A DNA stretch of 64,000 bases. It comes from Seiridium cupressi. Its lineage: Eukaryota > Ascomycota > Sordariomycetes > Amphisphaeriales > Sporocadaceae. The position numbers and the translations under genes are program-made. A model generated the notes under the pieces. It was given only the letters and a program-made list of their open reading frames with translations. It had not been told where the DNA came from and ran no database searches. Location: positions 240,025-304,024 of the forward strand of contig JARVKI010000054.1 in NCBI GenBank assembly GCA_036674765.1, in the 5' to 3' direction. Below, piece after piece: positions 38,966 to 53,494 of the stretch (its first letter is position 1; the number at the start of each line of letters is the position of its first letter).

Positions 38966-40132
38966 ATTATTAAGGATTTTTATAATATTATAATTTATTT
39001 TTTAATCCCTTTTAATAATAATTTTCGAATTTTAAATTCATATTTTATTAAAATAGTAATTAAGGCGCATTTAATTAATTAAATCTATTATAATTTACTT
39101 AATATTAAATCGTTATAAGGTAAGTTAAACGGGGGAAAATTAACTTATAATCGATCCGACTATTTTGCGAAATATTTAAAACTTCGTTATTACTTAAACC
39201 GGGGATAAATGCGTTAATATACTTTATAATAATTTCGTCGTCTTCGTTATTTAATATAAAATTTTTTAATATTAATTATATTAAAAAATAACGAATATCG
39301 TTATTAAATTTATTTAAAATAATATCGAAATAATTTTGTTAAAATGAATAAGTATATCGTTATTCCGGGCCATATCGCGGGTAATATTAATAAATTAATG
39401 AACTAATTTAATAAAATAAAAATAACTTATTTAATATCATTTTTAATATTATCAATCGCTGGATATAAACGTAAAGCTTTTTTAAATTTAAGAAATAAAT
39501 TTAATTTAAGAAACTGTTTTAAAACTTAATTAAACCCGATTAATTTATAATTTAAATTAAAACTAAAATCGGAATTAATAAAATAGTAAATAACTTTTAA
39601 ATAAACAGTTTAGTTATTAAAAGTCTAAATATTAATGATTAAAGAGAATTTCTTTTAAGATTTAATATTGGTTTTTAAAATATTATCAAAAATCGATAAT
39701 AAATTATTAAAATTTAAATTTAAAATCCATTTTATTTTTATTCGATTAATAATTAAGATATTTTTATTTAAATTAGTTAAATATTATATAAAACTTATTA
39801 ATTAAATTTAACTTACCGATTTGAATAACTAAATAAATCTTAAAATAATTCCGAGTTTAAAACATTAAGAAATAAATTATTTTAGATAATAAAATTTAAA
39901 ATTTTGTTATAAAATTTATTTTCGTTAAATTCGGTTTAATTTGTATTCGTTCCAATTTTTTAATTAATTAAATCGAAGAAATTCCTTAATAAATTAATTT
40001 TAACGTTAGATTTTAAAGTTAAATAATTATTAATGTATTAGTAATAGTAAAAATAATACTAATGTTTTTTATAATTATTATTTTTATTTATTATTTTGTT
40101 ATAAGTAATATTTAGATGTTTAAATTCGTAAT

Positions 40133-40267
40133 TGTTGGGCTCTTACTTTTAGCACACGATAGTAGCCCGATGGCAAAGCCATCGGGAGGTCGTCGGGCGC
40201 CCTCCGGGCGACCCTCGACCTCTCCAATTGATCTTTCACCCTCACTCTTTAATCTCAACGCGTGACA
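40133..40267. mobile_element. Un-RIPed 135-bp LTR-like insert (SMART/TRIM-like solo LTR)
   Basis: GC-rich island in otherwise AT-rich DNA. It starts TGTTGGG and ends GTGACA, with perfect 5-bp flanks GTAAT (40,128-40,132 and 40,268-40,272), as expected for an LTR. It contains a perfect hairpin CCCGATGGC-AAA-GCCATCGGG and a second GC-rich imperfect hairpin (GGGCGCCCTCCGGGCG). CpA and TpG are intact, so it arrived after RIP or was too short to be recognised. Only one copy is in the window, so LTR identity rests on termini and TSD. Confidence 0.7.
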
Positions 40268-40899
40268 GTAATAGTGTTATTAATTCGAAGCGCGATAATT
40301 TTAAATTTTCGGTTTTATAAAATAATCATATTTATTTTGAATATTAATAAAATTAATTAAAATAGTAATAAATATTAAAAACTTATATATTATACCGAAT
40401 TTTTCTTTATTAAAGGATAAAATAATAGATAAGGTATAACGTTTAGGTAAATAATTCGTTTTTAAATATATGTATTTTAAATTTTTTCGATTAATTCGGA
40501 TTTAAAGTCGATTTGATTTTCTTTATTTTTAGAGTGTTTTAAATTCGAGTTTAATCGATTTTTATGTTGAAATTTTATTGAATTTGAAAAGAAACGTTAA
40601 ATTAAAAATAAAATCTATATATAAATTAGAATTTATTATAAATAAATAAAATAAAAGTGATTTTTAATAAATATTTATCTACTTTTTAATAAATAATAAT
40701 TTAGTTATAAAAAAGACCGTTAAAATAAAAGGGGATCGTTGGTTTATATAAAAAAATAAAGAATTATAGTGTTACGTAAACGGGTTGTTTGAAAACCCTG
40801 TTTCGGGTAAGCGGATTTATTAAAATCCCGTTAATTCCGGTCGGATTATTATTTAACCCTGCAAAGCGGTTTTTCCCTCCGCACGATCGATTATAAATC

Positions 40900-41650
40900 C
40901 ACGTTTTTATTATAAATCCACGATTATAAATTAATAATTCGATTAAAAATTAACGTTTCGATTAGAAATCTATATTATTAACCCATTTATCGACTTTATA
41001 TTTATTATCGAAAAAATCGCCTTTTATTATTTTATTCCCCTTTTTTTATCTTTTTTTCCCGGTTATTAATTATCCTTTATATTATTATATAAATGTTAAT
41101 ATTCTTTCTTAATGGTTTTTATATTTCACTTCGATAATATTATTTTTATAGTTTTATATGTTTATATTAATTATTTCGATAATTTAAAAAGAACGCTATT
41201 CGTTTATACGAAATTATATTTTTATATTAATTATTATTAATTTTAAGAGAAAGTTTTTGTTTAATTTTTGAAAAGTAAGTTATTTCTGTTTTTTTAACTT
41301 TAATAATAAGAAGATTTTAATATTTTAAAAGGAAAAAATAACGGGTTATTAATTCGATTTATATATTTATAATTCGGATAATAACAAGGGATATTAATTC
41401 GATTTTTTTTAAAAAATATTTTAAAAAATATTAAAAATTTTAATATTTAAATTTTACACTTTTAACAAAAATTAACTTTTTAATTAATTAAGTTATTATT
41501 TTTAAAAACTTATTATATTATTTAAAAACATACGATTTATTACGTATATAAATATTTAAAAGTTATTATATTCCGGTTATTTAGTATTTTACTATTAACT
41601 TTAAAAATTTTATTATAAAGAACGACTCCCTTGGAAATTTTATTTTAATT
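40900..41650. repeat. Dispersed repeat family D, copy 1
   Basis: Matches 43,000-43,310 (left part) and 44,460-44,930 (right part), including shared blocks around the pyrimidine run near 41,030/43,110, AAACATACGATTTA near 41,525/44,813 and TTATTTAGTATTTTA. Class unknown. Confidence 0.65.
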
Positions 41651-42999
41651 ATTTTTAAAATTAAATTAATATTTTAATTAAATTTTTTTTAAATAGTAAA
41701 ACTTATTTAATTTATATTTTTGAGCTTATTATTTAATATAATATTTAATTCGTTAAACTTATTATTTAATTTGCTTTAAAATTGAATTTTATTTAAAAAA
41801 AGTTTAAATTTCGTTATTTTTAATTTAAATAAAAGATTATAAAAAAGTCCGCCTTTATAATAAAAAACTCAAATAAAAAGGATATTTAATAATAATAATA
41901 ATTTTTATTATCTTTATTAAATAATAAACTAATTTAATTTTAAAAATAATTAAACTTAAAATTTCGAAACTAGTCGTTTTTCGTAATAAAATTTTTAAAC
42001 TTTAATGTCTTTTTACTTAATAAACATAATAAATAAATAAAACCAGTTTTATATACCCTTTTAATCTTAATAATACGTAATAATATTAGTTAAATTTTAA
42101 ATAATTTATTTAGAAAAAATAAGATTATTTATTAAGTTTTAAGTTAAATAAGTTAAATAACTTCATTTAATAAATTAAGTTTAAGTTTAAATGCGAACTA
42201 CTTTATTAAGTTTAAGTTTAGATTTTAATTAAGTTAATAAGTTAATAATTTAATTTAAATACACGTGAGTTTAAGTTAATTTACATAAGTTAATTCTAAG
42301 TTAATCAATTAGCCACCCTGTTTATTAATAAAATTTACGACAATTCGTTCGTATTTACGAATCGTCGCCGCGATTCGATCGGCGAGGGTTAATTTATTAA
42401 CGTCGTTTTTAGCGCGGGCGAAAATTATTTCGACTTAATTATAATCAAGTTCGATAGTATTATTATTCCCCGGGTTCGGGTAAAAAAGATACGAAAGTTT
42501 TACCGTTTTAATAATTTTCGTAACGTTTTTAGATTTCGTTATTATTAGGATCGATATTAACTAAAAGGTTTTTAGCTATTAAAAAAGGGGTTTACGACGA
42601 ACTTTTAAAAATCGTAATTATTATAATATTCCGATTTTTAATTGTTTTAAAAAGTAAAAAATCTAAGTTTTTACAGCGTAACGTATCGGCGAGTAGGTTT
42701 AATCTCCGTAAGTTTAACCTACGCACGTTTAAGTCGCAAGAAACTTTACAATACGCATATTTCGATTTGGTAGTAAAGGGGTATAAAAGTCACGCGAATT
42801 AAATAAATTAACGCTTTATATTACGTATAAAAACTTATCTTAAAAATCTTTTTGTTATAAAATACCGGTTATTATAATTAAATCGATAAATTTTGTTTAT
42901 TTTTTCCCTAGTAAAAGTTATTTATACGGCAATTAAGATTTATATTAATAATTAACTTCGGTACGCTAAATAAAATATTTAAAATAAAGAATAAAGAAT

Positions 43000-44930
43000 A
43001 AATAAGTTTACGGATCGATTATAAATTTATATTTCGATTATAAATCTACGTTTTAATTATAAATTTATATTATTAATTTACCGATCGATTTTATGTTTAT
43101 TATTAAAATAACCCCCCTTTTTTTACTTCCCTTTTATTTTCTAGTTATTAATTATCTTTTATATTATTATATAAATATTAATATTTTTATTAATGGTTTT
43201 TATATTTTAATTCGATAATATTATTTATTAATTATTCTTATATTTTTATTAATTAATAAAAAACGTTATTTATTTATATAAAATTATATTTTATATTAAT
43301 TATTATTAAAGTTATTAATTAATTAATTTAAAATTAACTTACGTAAATTAATAAAAACTTAAGCTTAAACTCGATAAATTAATTATAAGCTAAATTTAAA
43401 CTTAATTATTAAATTAAATTAAATTAAATTAATTAATACATTTAATATAAAACAAAACAAATAATTAATATTATTACGTAGTATTATATTTAAATGTGTA
43501 TATTAAACGGGGTTTATTTATTTTATATCTTTATTATTTAATATAAAAATTTAATTTTATAAATTATTAATTTTAAAATTTATAAATAATCGTTTTTCGT
43601 AATAAAATCTTTAAATATAAATATCATTTTAATTAATAAAGATATTAAATAAATGAAACCTGTTTTATATACGTTTTATTTTATATTATATTACGTTTAG
43701 GGTTTAGAATTGATTAATTAATCCATTAACTAATTAAACTATGACTAACTTTCGTTAATAAACTATTAACGAAGATTAACTTTCGTTTATTAAAAATTAA
43801 TAAGGATTAACTGAAATTAATGAAGTATTAACGAATATTAATTAAAGTTAATTTTTACTAACTTTAATTAACTTTTAATATTTAGTCTTTAATTAATTAA
43901 TAACTATAAAAATATTAAATAATTTTTACAATTTTAAATAAGGCTTTAAAAATACAGTTTAATTAAATTAGCTTTATAAAATGTATTTTTATTTTAAGAA
44001 TTAAATTTAAAGCAATATAATTAAGTGTTAACTTATACGAAATTAAAACGTAAAATAAAGATTAACTTTCGTTAATTTTTAAAAAAGTTAAACTAATTAT
44101 TAGTTAGTTAATAAGATTTATTAACTAATTAAAATTAATAAAATATTAACGAAGATTAATTAAAGTTAATAAAATAGTAACTTTAATTAACTAACTTATA
44201 ATTAATTAAAAGTTTAACTAAAATTAATAATTAAATTTGAAACTTTAATTACATTAATAACGAATATTTTACATATATTTTAATTAATAAGTAATAAATT
44301 ATAATACGGATTTAAAAAAAATTTCTTAAGTTTTAAATTAATAGTTTAACTAATTTAATTAATTTAAAAAGGTTTTTTTTAATAATTTAATTTAATTTAA
44401 CTTAACGAAATTAAAATTTACATTTAACGTAATTAATTTTAATTAATAACTTTAATTATTATTAATATTAAAAACGCCGTTCGTTTCTTTTTAAATTATA
44501 TTTTTATTTTTATTATTATTAATATTAAAAGAAAGTTATTTTTTTATTTTTAAAAAGTATATTATATTAACTTTATAATTTGAAATTAAAAAGATTTTAA
44601 TATTTTAAAAAGAAAAATATAACGGGATATTAATTAAATTTATATTATTATTCTAATTTAAATGATAATAAAGGATATAAGCTGCATGTTTTTTAAAAAT
44701 TAAAAAATTATAATATTTTTAACTTTTTAATTTTTAGAATATCGATTTTTAATAGAAATTAACTTTTAAATTACCCGGGTTTTAATTTTTAAAAAATAAA
44801 TACACCCTTGAAAAACATACGATTTACCACGTATATATTTATTTAAAACGTTCAATTACTTGTTTATTTAGTATTTTATTTTTAATTTTAAAATCGATAT
44901 TTTAAAAATAATTCCTTTTAATATATTATT
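43000..44930. repeat. Dispersed repeat family D, copy 2, interrupted
   Basis: The copy-1 sequence is split here by about 1.1 kb (43,310-44,460) holding family-E MITE-like repeats. A segment of about 50 bp seems present on both sides of the split, so the history may involve duplication and not a simple insertion. Confidence 0.55.
43700..44260. repeat. Cluster of family-E MITE-like repeats
   Basis: Two or more partly inverted units built of TTAACGAAGATTAATTAAAG and its complement; the start near 43,690 keeps TAGGGTTTAGAATTGATT, reminiscent of a hAT terminus. Exact ends are unresolved. Confidence 0.45.
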
Positions 44931-46713
44931 TTTAATTATTTTTAAAATTTAAATATCTTATTAATTAATTTACTCGTTAAATAATTAAAATAAGTTTCAT
45001 ATATTTATTTTATTTAATTATCTAATTTTATTATTATCTAATTATTTAAACACTTTATTAATTTTATTTATATTTGATTAATTATTACTTAAAATATAGC
45101 TTTTATTTTTTTTATTATATTTAAAGTTTAAAATTAATTAATTTATTTATTAATTAACTAGATTAAAACTAATTAAAATTAATAAATTATGAATAAAGAT
45201 TAATTAAAATTAATAAATTAATTTAATTTAAAAAGAATTTTTTATTTTTATTTTATTTAATTATTTAATTAATTAAAATTAAAAATATAAAGTTTTATAT
45301 TATTTTACTTTATAAATTTATTAAATTTTATTACGATATTAATTACGTTACGTATATAATTTAACCAACGTAATTATACTTATTTAAATAAATCTTTATA
45401 TTAAAAGAGTAATTAACTTTTATATTTTAGTTTATAATTTTTTATTAATATTATTTATATTATAAAGTTAATTTGTTAAGCTTTTTTAACCTGTAATAAT
45501 TATATATTTAACTTATAAAAAGCAGGATTAAATCGATTAACTTAATTATATTAAAAACAAAATCGTTATAAATTAGTTTAATTAAATATTAATAATTTAA
45601 AAAGTACTTATTAATACCGGTTTTTTAATAACGTAATTCGGTAACTTTTATAAGGATTAACTTATTATAACTGCTAATAAATTGTTTATAAAGTTAATAA
45701 ATATGTTAAATAATAAACGCTAGAAATATTAATTAATTTATTAAATAAATAATAAAGTTACGCGTACTAATATTAGTTTTTTTTTAAATAATTTTAATCA
45801 TTTTAATAATAAAATAATAACAAAAATCGCTTAATAATAACTTAATAAAGTTATTATATTATATAATATTTATTTTAATAATAGTTTAATTATTAAAAAA
45901 ATTATTTATATTTTTTTATTTATACTTTTTATTATTAAAAAATTATTATAAAATAATAAACGCTTAAAAGATTTAAAGTCTTTTCGTTATACTCCGAAAA
46001 AAGTTTAATAACGCGTTTAATTAACGAGTAATTATTATAAAAATTATTATAAATTATAAAATCGCTTTTTTTAAAACTTAATTTAATAACGTAATTAAAG
46101 TTTTTAAATAATAATAATAACGTTTTAAACTTTATTTTTTAGTCCTTTTAAATTTAATAATTATTTAATTAATTTTAATTTATAATTATTAAAAATCGAC
46201 AGTAAACTAATTATTAACGCTAAAATAGCTAATAAATTTTAAATACGCTTTAAATATGAATTTTCCCGTTTTAATTTTAAATTATAATACGTTATAATTT
46301 TTTATATACGCTACGCTAAATAAATTAACGATTAAAATCTTTTACCGATAAAAACTATTTTAATTTAAATTAACGAAAATCTTTTTAAATTTTAAAAAAT
46401 AGCTAAATAACTTTATAATTTTAAATATGGAAATTTTTTATTTTATAGTTTTTTTAATAAATAAAAAACCTCTATTAAATAATTTAATTATATTATATAA
46501 ATAAATAAAATTTAAATTATAATTTTACGTTACGTTATAATTAACAAGTTATAATAAAAGTTTAATAATCGTAAAGTTTAATTTAAATCGTTATTTATTA
46601 TTTATAATAAATTTATTATTATTTTTTATAAAAAAGTTAACGTAATTAAATCTTTTATTAATTATTCAACGATAATAATAATTTAACGTTATAAATAATA
46701 AATTAAAAATAAA

Positions 46714-46755
46714 TATTATAATTACGGTTTAAATTAATATATAATCCGTGATTAT
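46714..46755 (+). pseudogene. RIP-destroyed gag CCHC zinc knuckle of the U-C-U element, copy 2
   Basis: Codons read Y-Y-N-Y-G-L-N-stop-Y-I-I-R-D-Y, with the four Tyr at the spacing of a C-X2-C-X4-H-X4-C knuckle, as in copy 1. Confidence 0.62.
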
Positions 46756-46805
46756 TTATTAAATTATATAAAATTAATAACCGCCGTTTATAAATAAACC
46801 AAACG

Positions 46806-47229
46806 TGTTACGAACGCAGGCCGGAAGCCAGGCCTTATGTGGACAACGGGACGCCTAGGCGATTAATCACTACTATAACGATCTTATTGGATAAAGAAGA
46901 CACGGGGACCCAAGTCACGTAACGGATTAGTAAGCCTTAATAATAATCCACGATTATAAGGATTATAAAGTAATCTATATAATTTAAAAGTATTAATAAG
47001 GGAATAAATGGATATATATATAAAGGACATTTTTTATATAAATAGTTATTACTTTAGTAATTAATTTAAGTATTTATTTATTTATAAGTAAAGCTTATTA
47101 AGCCTTAATAATTATATCTTTATTCTTTAAAATTTAATATTCTTATTTTATATTAGGTACTTTATTAATATAAATTTATTATTAATATATTATTTTAAGG
47201 TTTATCTTAACGATAATATATTCGTTATA
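46806..47229 (+). repeat. 5' LTR of Ty3 element 3, left half hardly RIPed
   Basis: 424 bp beginning TGTTACGAACGCAGGCC with intact TG. The first 180 bp keeps normal composition, whereas the 3' partner is strongly mutated over the same stretch. Confidence 0.85.
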
Positions 47230-48260
47230 TTTTGATTATTCTTATTTAGGTACGCATTCCGGTTTAAGAATTATTAAGTAATATTTTATAAACGATAATA
47301 GCACTTTAAACTTTTAGCGGAAGTAATATTAGAAACCCGACCGGCGGACCCGTTGCTTTGCGTATAATATAATAGATATAATAGTAATAATAGGAGCTGG
47401 CGGTATAATTAGGCAACTTTTAATAGGCTTACGATAACGTCCGTAACGATAATCAGCAGCTCGTCGAGTAAATTGCGGCTATCCTTATTATAGTACCTAT
47501 TATTAATAAGACTAATTATAAAATGCTAGTATTTTAATTTTATAACGGTAAGGATAATAATATTTAAAAATTCTTTACTTAAGCAAAAGTATATTTACGC
47601 TTTTATAAGGATAATATTAGTAATAGCTTTAACAAGATATTATACGTTACCGGGTTTTTAAAGGACGACGCTTTCGAATAGTTCGAATTAATTATAAAAG
47701 ATTACTTTGATAATAATGAAGACGATAAAGACGAAAAGATTAAAAAAGTCTTCGCCAGTTATAACGAGTTTAAACGACGCCTTAAAACTATTTTTAATAA
47801 CCTAAACGAAGTTTATATAATAGAAAAAAAGCTTATATAACTTAAATAAAGGAATTTTACAATTAAATATATATCGGAATTTAAGCAAATCGCCTTTGAA
47901 ACCGAATAAAGTAATAATAACGCTTTTATAATATTTTTTTACGCAAAATTTAAAGAAGGCATTAAAACCGAAATTATTAAAGAGGATCGGCTAAAAGACT
48001 TTAATATTTATATTAAAAGGATTATTAAAATCGATAATCGTTTATACGAAAAATAACTCGAAAAACAAAGATAATTAAGAAGATTATAAACTAATACATA
48101 AATACGGCTTTAAACTAATACTAGCCGGCTACGTTAAAATAATTAATAACGCTTAAGAAATAAATAACGCGGGAAAACGTTTTACGAAGGATATAATAAA
48201 TTTATAAACCTCAACGCTATAAAGCGAAAAAACGGTAAATATAATAAAAAGTTAATAATA

Positions 48261-48305
48261 TATTATAATTATAAAAAGATAAAATACTTTGCTAACGAAT
48301 ACCGC
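48261..48305 (+). pseudogene. RIP-destroyed gag zinc knuckle of Ty3 element 3
   Basis: Codons read Y-Y-N-Y-K-K-I-K-Y-F-A-N-E-Y-R: every Cys and the His of a C-X2-C-X4-H-X4-C knuckle appears as Tyr (TGY or CAY to TAY). The matching site of element 1 (about 23,780) keeps CAT for the His, which supports the reading. Confidence 0.72.
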
Positions 48306-51300
48306 TCGCTTAAAAAGGAGCGACCTTTTAAGCTAATTTTAAAAGGACGATAATTTAACTTTGCTACGAAATAGCTAATTAAGCACGATAGCCTATTTTA
48401 AATAATATATTACGACGATTAATATAAGACGTATAAATTAAATAAGGATTAGGCAGGATGGTATTTTATAACCTTAATTATTAAAATTATCGCGATAACG
48501 GGAAGGAATCCTATAAAGCGACGTATTAATACTTACGGTCACCTTACTTATTTTAACGAAAACGGGGACGAATTCGACTAAAATTAAGTTATTATCCACC
48601 GCACGGAATAGTAGTAAAAAGAAGGAAGATTAAATTAAGCCGAAATACTAAAATTACGATTAATTAAAAAAGGAATTAATAAAGTTCCCGTTATAATATA
48701 ACGATTTATTAAATATTAAAATAATTTCCGAATAGTAATTATCCTTAAAAAGTTATTTTATAATACCTTAAAATTTAAGAATATTTTAATAAAAACTATT
48801 ATAAAAAATGGGTTTAAAAAAGCTTATACCCTTAATATAATATTTAGAGATAATATCTAATTAAAGATAAAATACCTAAATTATATAAATATATCCTAGA
48901 TTAGTTATATTAACCGATTATATAACCGACACTTTAAAGAGAAATTAGAACATAGATTTTTTTTAAAAAACTAAAGTTAAACCTTATCGGAATATTATAA
49001 GTTAAAAAACAAGTAAAAACCGTTATTATTACTTATAAAGACCCTTAAAGATACGCGGTAATTATTAACGACTTATATTAATCCTATGTTTGTAATTTTA
49101 AAGTATATTCGCGTATTTTTTATAAGATTAACGAAAAAAGCTTAGCTTAAAAGCAGATTAAAAAATATAATAAAGTAAAACAACTTTTAATTTAACTAAA
49201 ATCCCTTTTATTTAATACTATTATTATAAATTAATAAGAAAAAAAGTAAAAAAATGATTTTAAAAAATTAATCCGGAAAGCGTTTAAAAAATAACGTAAC
49301 AAAAAAATCGGATTAAGAATTTATAAAGTTATAAACCGAACCCAAATATAATAATAAAACAAAAAACTAATACCTTTTATACCGGTAATATTACGAATTT
49401 TTATAAAATTAAAAATAAAATAAAAAGCCTACGAATAGGAATATAACAAACCCTTAATATACTAAAGCTAAAAAGATTTATATACGGATTACGCCTTTAT
49501 TTATTAGGAAGCCGAAAATAAGAAAAAGTAACGATAATATAACCGACGCGATAAGCGTTCGGGAAACGACTAAAACCGTATATAACAGGATAATAACGGT
49601 TAAATATTAAGTCTTTATACGTTATAAAAACGAGCGTATATAATTACCTTATAATTAAAGTGCGAATTATACATTAAGATATTAAGGCCTTAATTAATAT
49701 AAAAGCTTAAAGAAATTTTATTTTACTACGAATCGTTAATAAATTTTAAATATTATAAAAACAAAACAAAAACGCCTTATTAACTTAAAACTATAAATAA
49801 AAAATCAATAATATATAATAACGGAACCGTTAATATAAAAACTACGTATATTTAAATTTACGTTTAAAAATATAATAAAAGACTTACGTACGATATTATT
49901 AAAAAATATAAATTATAACCTAATCTTAAAGATACCCTAATTACGAGCGAGTAATCCTTAAATAAATTAAAATATAAGTTAATTTTAATAAAATATATTA
50001 AGAAAAAATTTCGCCTTTAAATAACGTTTAACGAAAAGATTTTTAAGTAAGCTTAAAACATTTAGATTTTACGTTATAATTAAAAATATTAAGCCGAAAC
50101 TTATATACGAAATACCTAAAAACTACTAGGAATTTAGCGATTTATTTAATAAGAAACTAAATATAAAATTATTAATATATATAAGGTTTAACTACGAGAT
50201 ACCTTGAAAGGAAGGTACGGAATTATATTTTATACCTATTTACCCGGTACGGTTATAATACGAAGAAATATTTAAAAAGTACCTTAACGAAATGTTATCG
50301 AAAAGATAAATTAAAAAGTCTATTTTGCCCGTAGGATACTTAATGCTTTTTATATTTAAAAAAATAAAAACGGGAAGCTTAAATAAAAACTTTATATTAA
50401 TTATTAGAAACTTAACGAAATTACGATTAAAAACAAATACCCCTTACTTTTAATTAAAGACTTACGAAATAAATTATACGGCGCTAAATAGTTTACGGCC
50501 TTAAATTTATTTAACGCATATAGATTAATTAGGATTAAAAAAGGCGATAAATAGAAGATAATATTCCGTAATAAATACGGATATTTTAAGTATTTAATTA
50601 TGCCTTTTAAACTTACGAACGCATTTACGAGCTTTTAAAATATAATTAATATAATATTACGAGACTTCTTAAATAGATTCGTAATAGTTTATTTTAATAA
50701 TATATTTATATTCTCGAATACGATCGAAAAATATAAATAACACGTTATAATAATATTAAAAAAGCTGCAAAAAGTAAATTTTTAATAAACCTAAAAAAGA
50801 GTAAATTTTATTAATAAAAAGTTACTTTCGTAGGATACGTAATATCTTTAAGAAAAATCCGAATAAAGGATTTTAAAATAATAATAATTAAAGAATAATT
50901 AACGCTTTAAAACGTTATAAATATATAATCCTTTTTAAGGTTAGCAAATTATTATAAAATATTTATCCTTAGTTTTGTAAAGGTAAAAAGCCTTTTAACG
51001 AATTTAATTAAAAAAAATCATTATTTTAATAAACTTATACCGAATAATAAGCGTTTAAAAAATTTAAGAAAAAAATAACGGAAAACCCCGTTATAATTAT
51101 AACCGACCCTGATAAAGAATTCGAAATCGAAACCGACGTATTAAATTACGCGATTAATGGCTAACTTAGCTAACGAAAAAACGATAGGAAAATATATTTA
51201 ATCGCTTATTATTCTAAAAAGCTTAATGAATTAAAGCTTAATTATTAAATCCACGATAAAGAGTTAATAATAATTATTAATGTATTTAAAGAATAAAAAT

Positions 51301-53494
51301 ATTACCTTAACGGAATAACGTATTAAATTAAAATTTATACTGATTATAAAAACTTAATATCGTTTATTAATAATAAAAAACTTAATAAATAATAAATATA
51401 ATAGTTAAAGTTTTTAATAAATTTTAACTTTATTATTATTTATTAAAAAAGATTAAATAACGGAAAAGCCGACGCGTTAAGTCGTAAATCGGATTACTTC
51501 TAAAAAGCGCTTAAAAATATATATATTATTTTTACGATTAATTAAAAAGGAAACTTTATACCGATTATAAATTTATACGCTATTTACCGTATAATTATAT
51601 AAGAAATATAAATCGAAAAAATTAATAAAAAATATTAAAAAAACGAAGGTTTTAATATATTAAAAGAAAATATACCTCCCTAAAAAATTCTAAAAAAACT
51701 TATTTAAAAATATTATATATTATTATTTAATAAATATATAAGAATATTTAAAACTATTAAAAGGATTTAATAATATGTTAATTATAAAAACTTAAAATAA
51801 TACGTTTCCGAAATTATTAAAAATTGCGATCTTTATAATAAAACTAAGGCATTTAAATATAAACCGTATAAAGAGTTATAACTAATAGTATTACCCGATA
51901 AAACTTAAAAGTTAATCGTTATAAACTTTATTATTAAACTATTATTATTAAAAAAACTAATAATAAACGTAAAATATAATAATATCCTTATTATTATAAA
52001 ACGATTTACGAAATATAAGTATTTTATCTTATATAAAAAAGTAAATAACGTTACGGAACTTATTTACGTTATCTTTAAAATCGTAATTAGTTAATACGGG
52101 TTATTAAACGAATTTATTTCTAATAAAAATAAGCTTTTTACGTTAAAATTCTAATAATCCTTTACGTTATAATTAAGAATTAAATATAAATTATTTATAA
52201 CATTTTACCTGTAAATAAACGGATAAATAAAACGAGTAAATTAAATATTTGAATAATATTTATAATATTATATAAATTACGAATAGAATAATTAAGTATA
52301 ATTGCTACTTATTACGCAATTTGCTTATAATAACGCGATTAACGAACTTATTAAAATGTTATTATTTTACGCTAATTTCGGATATAACCCCGATATTATT
52401 AAAAAACCATTTTATAATAAATAAACGTTTAAAGTTATCGAATACGTTAATAAGCTTTAATTATTATAATAATTTTTATAATAAAAACTTTTATTTTTTT
52501 AATAACGAATAAAATAATATTACGATAAAAAAAGGATTAAAGGATTAGCTTTTAAAAAAAGAGATAAGGTTTATTTATTACGTAAAAATATTAAAATAAA
52601 GCGATTAAGCGATAAATTCGATTTTAAAAAACTTAAACCGTTTAAAGTTAAAAAAGTAATTTTAAAAGTTAATTTTCGATTATTATTATTTAAAATAATG
52701 CGTATATTTCTAATAATTTATATTTTATTATTAAAATTAACTTTAATTAACGTAAAACTTTAAATAAATTTAAAAGCAGAATAATTAAGTTAGTAAAAAT
52801 ACGAAATCGAAGAAATATTATAATATTAAAAAATCGATAAAAAATACTAATATAAAGTTAAATAAAAGGGTTATTTATATTTAAAAAATACTTAAGAACT
52901 TATAAAACATTTCGAAAAATGCCCGAAAATTTTAAAGAAATATTAAGATCGATTATCCTAAAATCCCGTAATATCGCGGGCGAAAGCGGTACGTTCGAGT
53001 ATACCGTATCCTATTTAAACTTAAAGCCGTTAAGAAAAATAAGCGTAAAAAAAGGCGTAAGCTCGGCAACCGCCTTTTAACGGACCTCTTCCTCCGCCTT
53101 TTTACGCTTAACGCGCTTTAAATCTTTTACGTTATTAATACCTTATAAAACGGCTTATATTATCTTTTTAAATTATATTTTCTTTTATTTTTAAAAACGT
53201 TTAACCTTCGCATTTATAACGCGATAAGCTTTTTCGATTATTTTTAACTTAAATTTTAGCCTAAAATAAATCGCAGTAATTTTACAAAATTATTAAAAGG
53301 TTAAAGCCTGCAAAATATAATATAACTAATTTTGCGCTATGCATTTAAAATAGCGAAACGACGCATTACCTTTAATATATAATAAAAAAATATAAATAAA
53401 AAAGAAAATTTACCGGCAAAATAAATAAAGCGATAGTGATTTATTTATATAATTAAGTTTTAAAAGGTTAAAACGATTAAAAAAAGGAACTTAA

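Noticed and set aside
46806..46990. GC-rich island considered as a small RNA gene
   Set aside because: It is the left half of the element-3 LTR, with a homologous, mutated partner at 53,495.
52321..52512. 63-codon plus-strand open frame in Ty3 element 3
   Set aside because: It overlaps the integrase relic in another frame; Asn/Tyr/Phe-rich by composition only.
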